DNA from: Candidatus Thiomargarita nelsonii | GTDB taxonomy: Bacteria; Pseudomonadota; Gammaproteobacteria; Beggiatoales; Beggiatoaceae | Length of the DNA: 64,000 bases | Direction: 5' to 3' | Assembly: GCA_000785145.2 (NCBI GenBank) | Contig: JSZA02000010.1 | Location: forward strand, 23,908-87,907 | Part shown: in pieces, positions 63,244-64,000 of the stretch | Numbering within the stretch: the first letter of the stretch is position 1 | Layout: each line of letters opens with the position of its first letter | The notes under the pieces: generated by a model | Database searches by the model: none | Seen by the model: the letters and a program-made list of their open reading frames with translations, nothing else | What the model was told of the DNA's origin: nothing | Translations under genes and position numbers: made by a program

Positions 63244-63646
63244 ATTTACTTCGTTTCATAAGTTTGGTGTGTTTAGTTCGCTCCGCCTGGATTGTAGGGT
63301 GCGTCCTACGCACCGTTTCAAACGGAAGTGAGAAAACGTACTGTTGGTGCTACTCAGGCCAAATACGCCCTTCTCAACGAAGACCAAGCCGTCTTTGCCC
63401 TCACCCTTTCCCGTAACACACCCCAGGTAGTCCAATTAAAACTGGACCTCACCAGAGCATTCAGGGATGCGCGACATCAGACCAAGGCAAAGGTTGAACC
63501 GCAATCTTTTTTTTCCAACACCAGGATCCAACGTTTTATTGTAGGGTGGGTAGAGCGAAACCCACCATTATTATAAATTTACTTCGTTTCATAAGTTTGG
63601 TGTGTTTAGTTCGCTCCGCCTGGATTGTAGGGTGCGTCCTACGCAC
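62981..63646. repeat. 333-bp exact tandem duplication
   Basis: CGTTTCAAACGGAAGTGAGA starts at 62981 and again at 63314. The two units (62981-63313, 63314-63646) look identical and include the C-terminal half of the Rha gene, a GGGTGGGTAGAGC half-element and a GTAGGGTGCGTCCTACGCAC palindrome. The second Rha fragment reads 63328-63576. Confidence 0.95.
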
Positions 63647-63725
63647 CGTCTTGTAACAGATGCTTTATCTACATTGACAAAAATATGTCTACATACATTT
63701 AATCCAAGCGGAGCGAACTAAAAAG

Positions 63726-63784
63726 GTGCGTAGGACGCACCCTACTTGCTAAAAAGGTGCGTAGGACGCACCCTACTTGCTAAA
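63726..63784. repeat. AGGTGCGTAGGACGCACCCT palindrome, two tandem units
   Basis: AAAAAGGTGCGTAGGACGCA then CCCTACTTGCT is repeated twice with a 29-30-bp period. Confidence 0.85.
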
Positions 63785-63972
63785 AATGGGGCTTGTATGT
63801 TTTTGAGGCCATTTTCTTTTGGGAGGGCAAAATCGAAGAATGCACTAAAAATGGGACTTGTGTGTTTTTGAGGCGATTTGAAAATTGAGGGTAAAATGTA
63901 AGAAGGTACTAAAAATCAGGCTTGGCGTATTTTGAGGTGATTTGATTTTAGAAAGCTAAAATCAAAAAAATA
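63779..63972. repeat. degenerate tandem repeats of about 64 bp, three units
   Basis: Units start CTAAAAATGGGGCTTGTATG (63781), CTAAAAATGGGACTTGTGTG (63845) and CTAAAAATCAGGCTTGGCGT (63909), each with TTTTGAGG and a GAAGAAT/AAAAT end. Similarity decays towards the window end. No reading frame persists. Confidence 0.8.
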
Positions 63973-64000
63973 TCAATAAGCGTGGCGCGTGAGCACCAGA

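Overview
The window looks like accessory chromosome from a large sulfur-oxidising gammaproteobacterium of the Beggiatoa/Thiomargarita type. This is an inference, not a proof. It rests on flavocytochrome c sulfide dehydrogenase (fccAB), bioD/bioF, gltBD, mtnA and a PBP2 of gammaproteobacterial character, AT-rich DNA, an unusually high density of short palindromic repeats (several families, often inside or at the ends of genes), many toxin-antitoxin pairs and many decayed genes.

Layout. 1-5378: tail of a gingipain-type peptidase, then a probable RiPP (peptide natural product) locus: a secreted protein, a radical SAM/SPASM maturase, a 69-aa small protein, a 42-aa candidate precursor peptide missed by length cut-offs, a HPr-kinase-like ATPase and a PqqD-type recognition protein. 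A tandem-repeat element sits between the peptide and the ATPase. 5347-13328: queA, tRNA-Leu(CAA), bioD and bioF in divergent arrangement, a methyltransferase-like gene, a MazEF-like pair, a spermidine-synthase-like gene and a histidine phosphatase. 13417-17243: a 541-aa protein of unknown function and a PBP2 homologue that has lost its KTG motif. 17400-28300: repeats, a broken AIPR gene, VapBC/PIN and HigBA-like pairs and three FGE-sulfatase (formylglycine-generating-enzyme fold) genes whose 3' ends differ in the way expected of diversity-generating retroelement (DGR) targets. 28303-31962: a fused 5-oxoprolinase carrying an in-frame repeat insertion. 32158-37000: a TA pair and decayed or intact ATPases/nucleases. 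37142-44118: formate/nitrite channel and glutamate synthase gltBD. 44377-49277: decayed MazF, two frameshifted ATPases, a frameshifted ankyrin protein and a C5 DNA methyltransferase. 49545-51454: fccAB.

51333-53605: a 380-bp duplication (end of fccB through the 3' end of the neighbouring WD40/LRR gene) brackets about 1.5 kb that I read as nested group II introns on the minus strand: a complete ORF-less 856-nt inner intron (5' GTGCG, EBS/IBS pairings, domains V and VI) inside a 5'-truncated outer intron (canonical domains V/VI ending exactly at the duplicated 3' exon). 53548-59154: a large WD40+LRR protein, a Sel1-repeat lipoprotein with an acidic tandem-repeat linker, and mtnA. 59201-64000: decaying material: a REP-associated transposase remnant flanked by matching palindromes, LamG and nucleotidyltransferase fragments, an rpoC 3' fragment, miniature elements with 11-bp target duplications, and a phage-type Rha regulator region with a 333-bp tandem duplication.

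How it fits together: housekeeping genes (queA, bio, glt, mtnA, fcc) are islands in DNA continually remodelled by miniature palindromic elements that supply start codons, stop codons and C-termini to neighbouring genes. Many defence and TA genes are in visible states of decay. The most novel items are the RiPP locus, the DGR-like FGE set without a local reverse transcriptase, and the nested introns.
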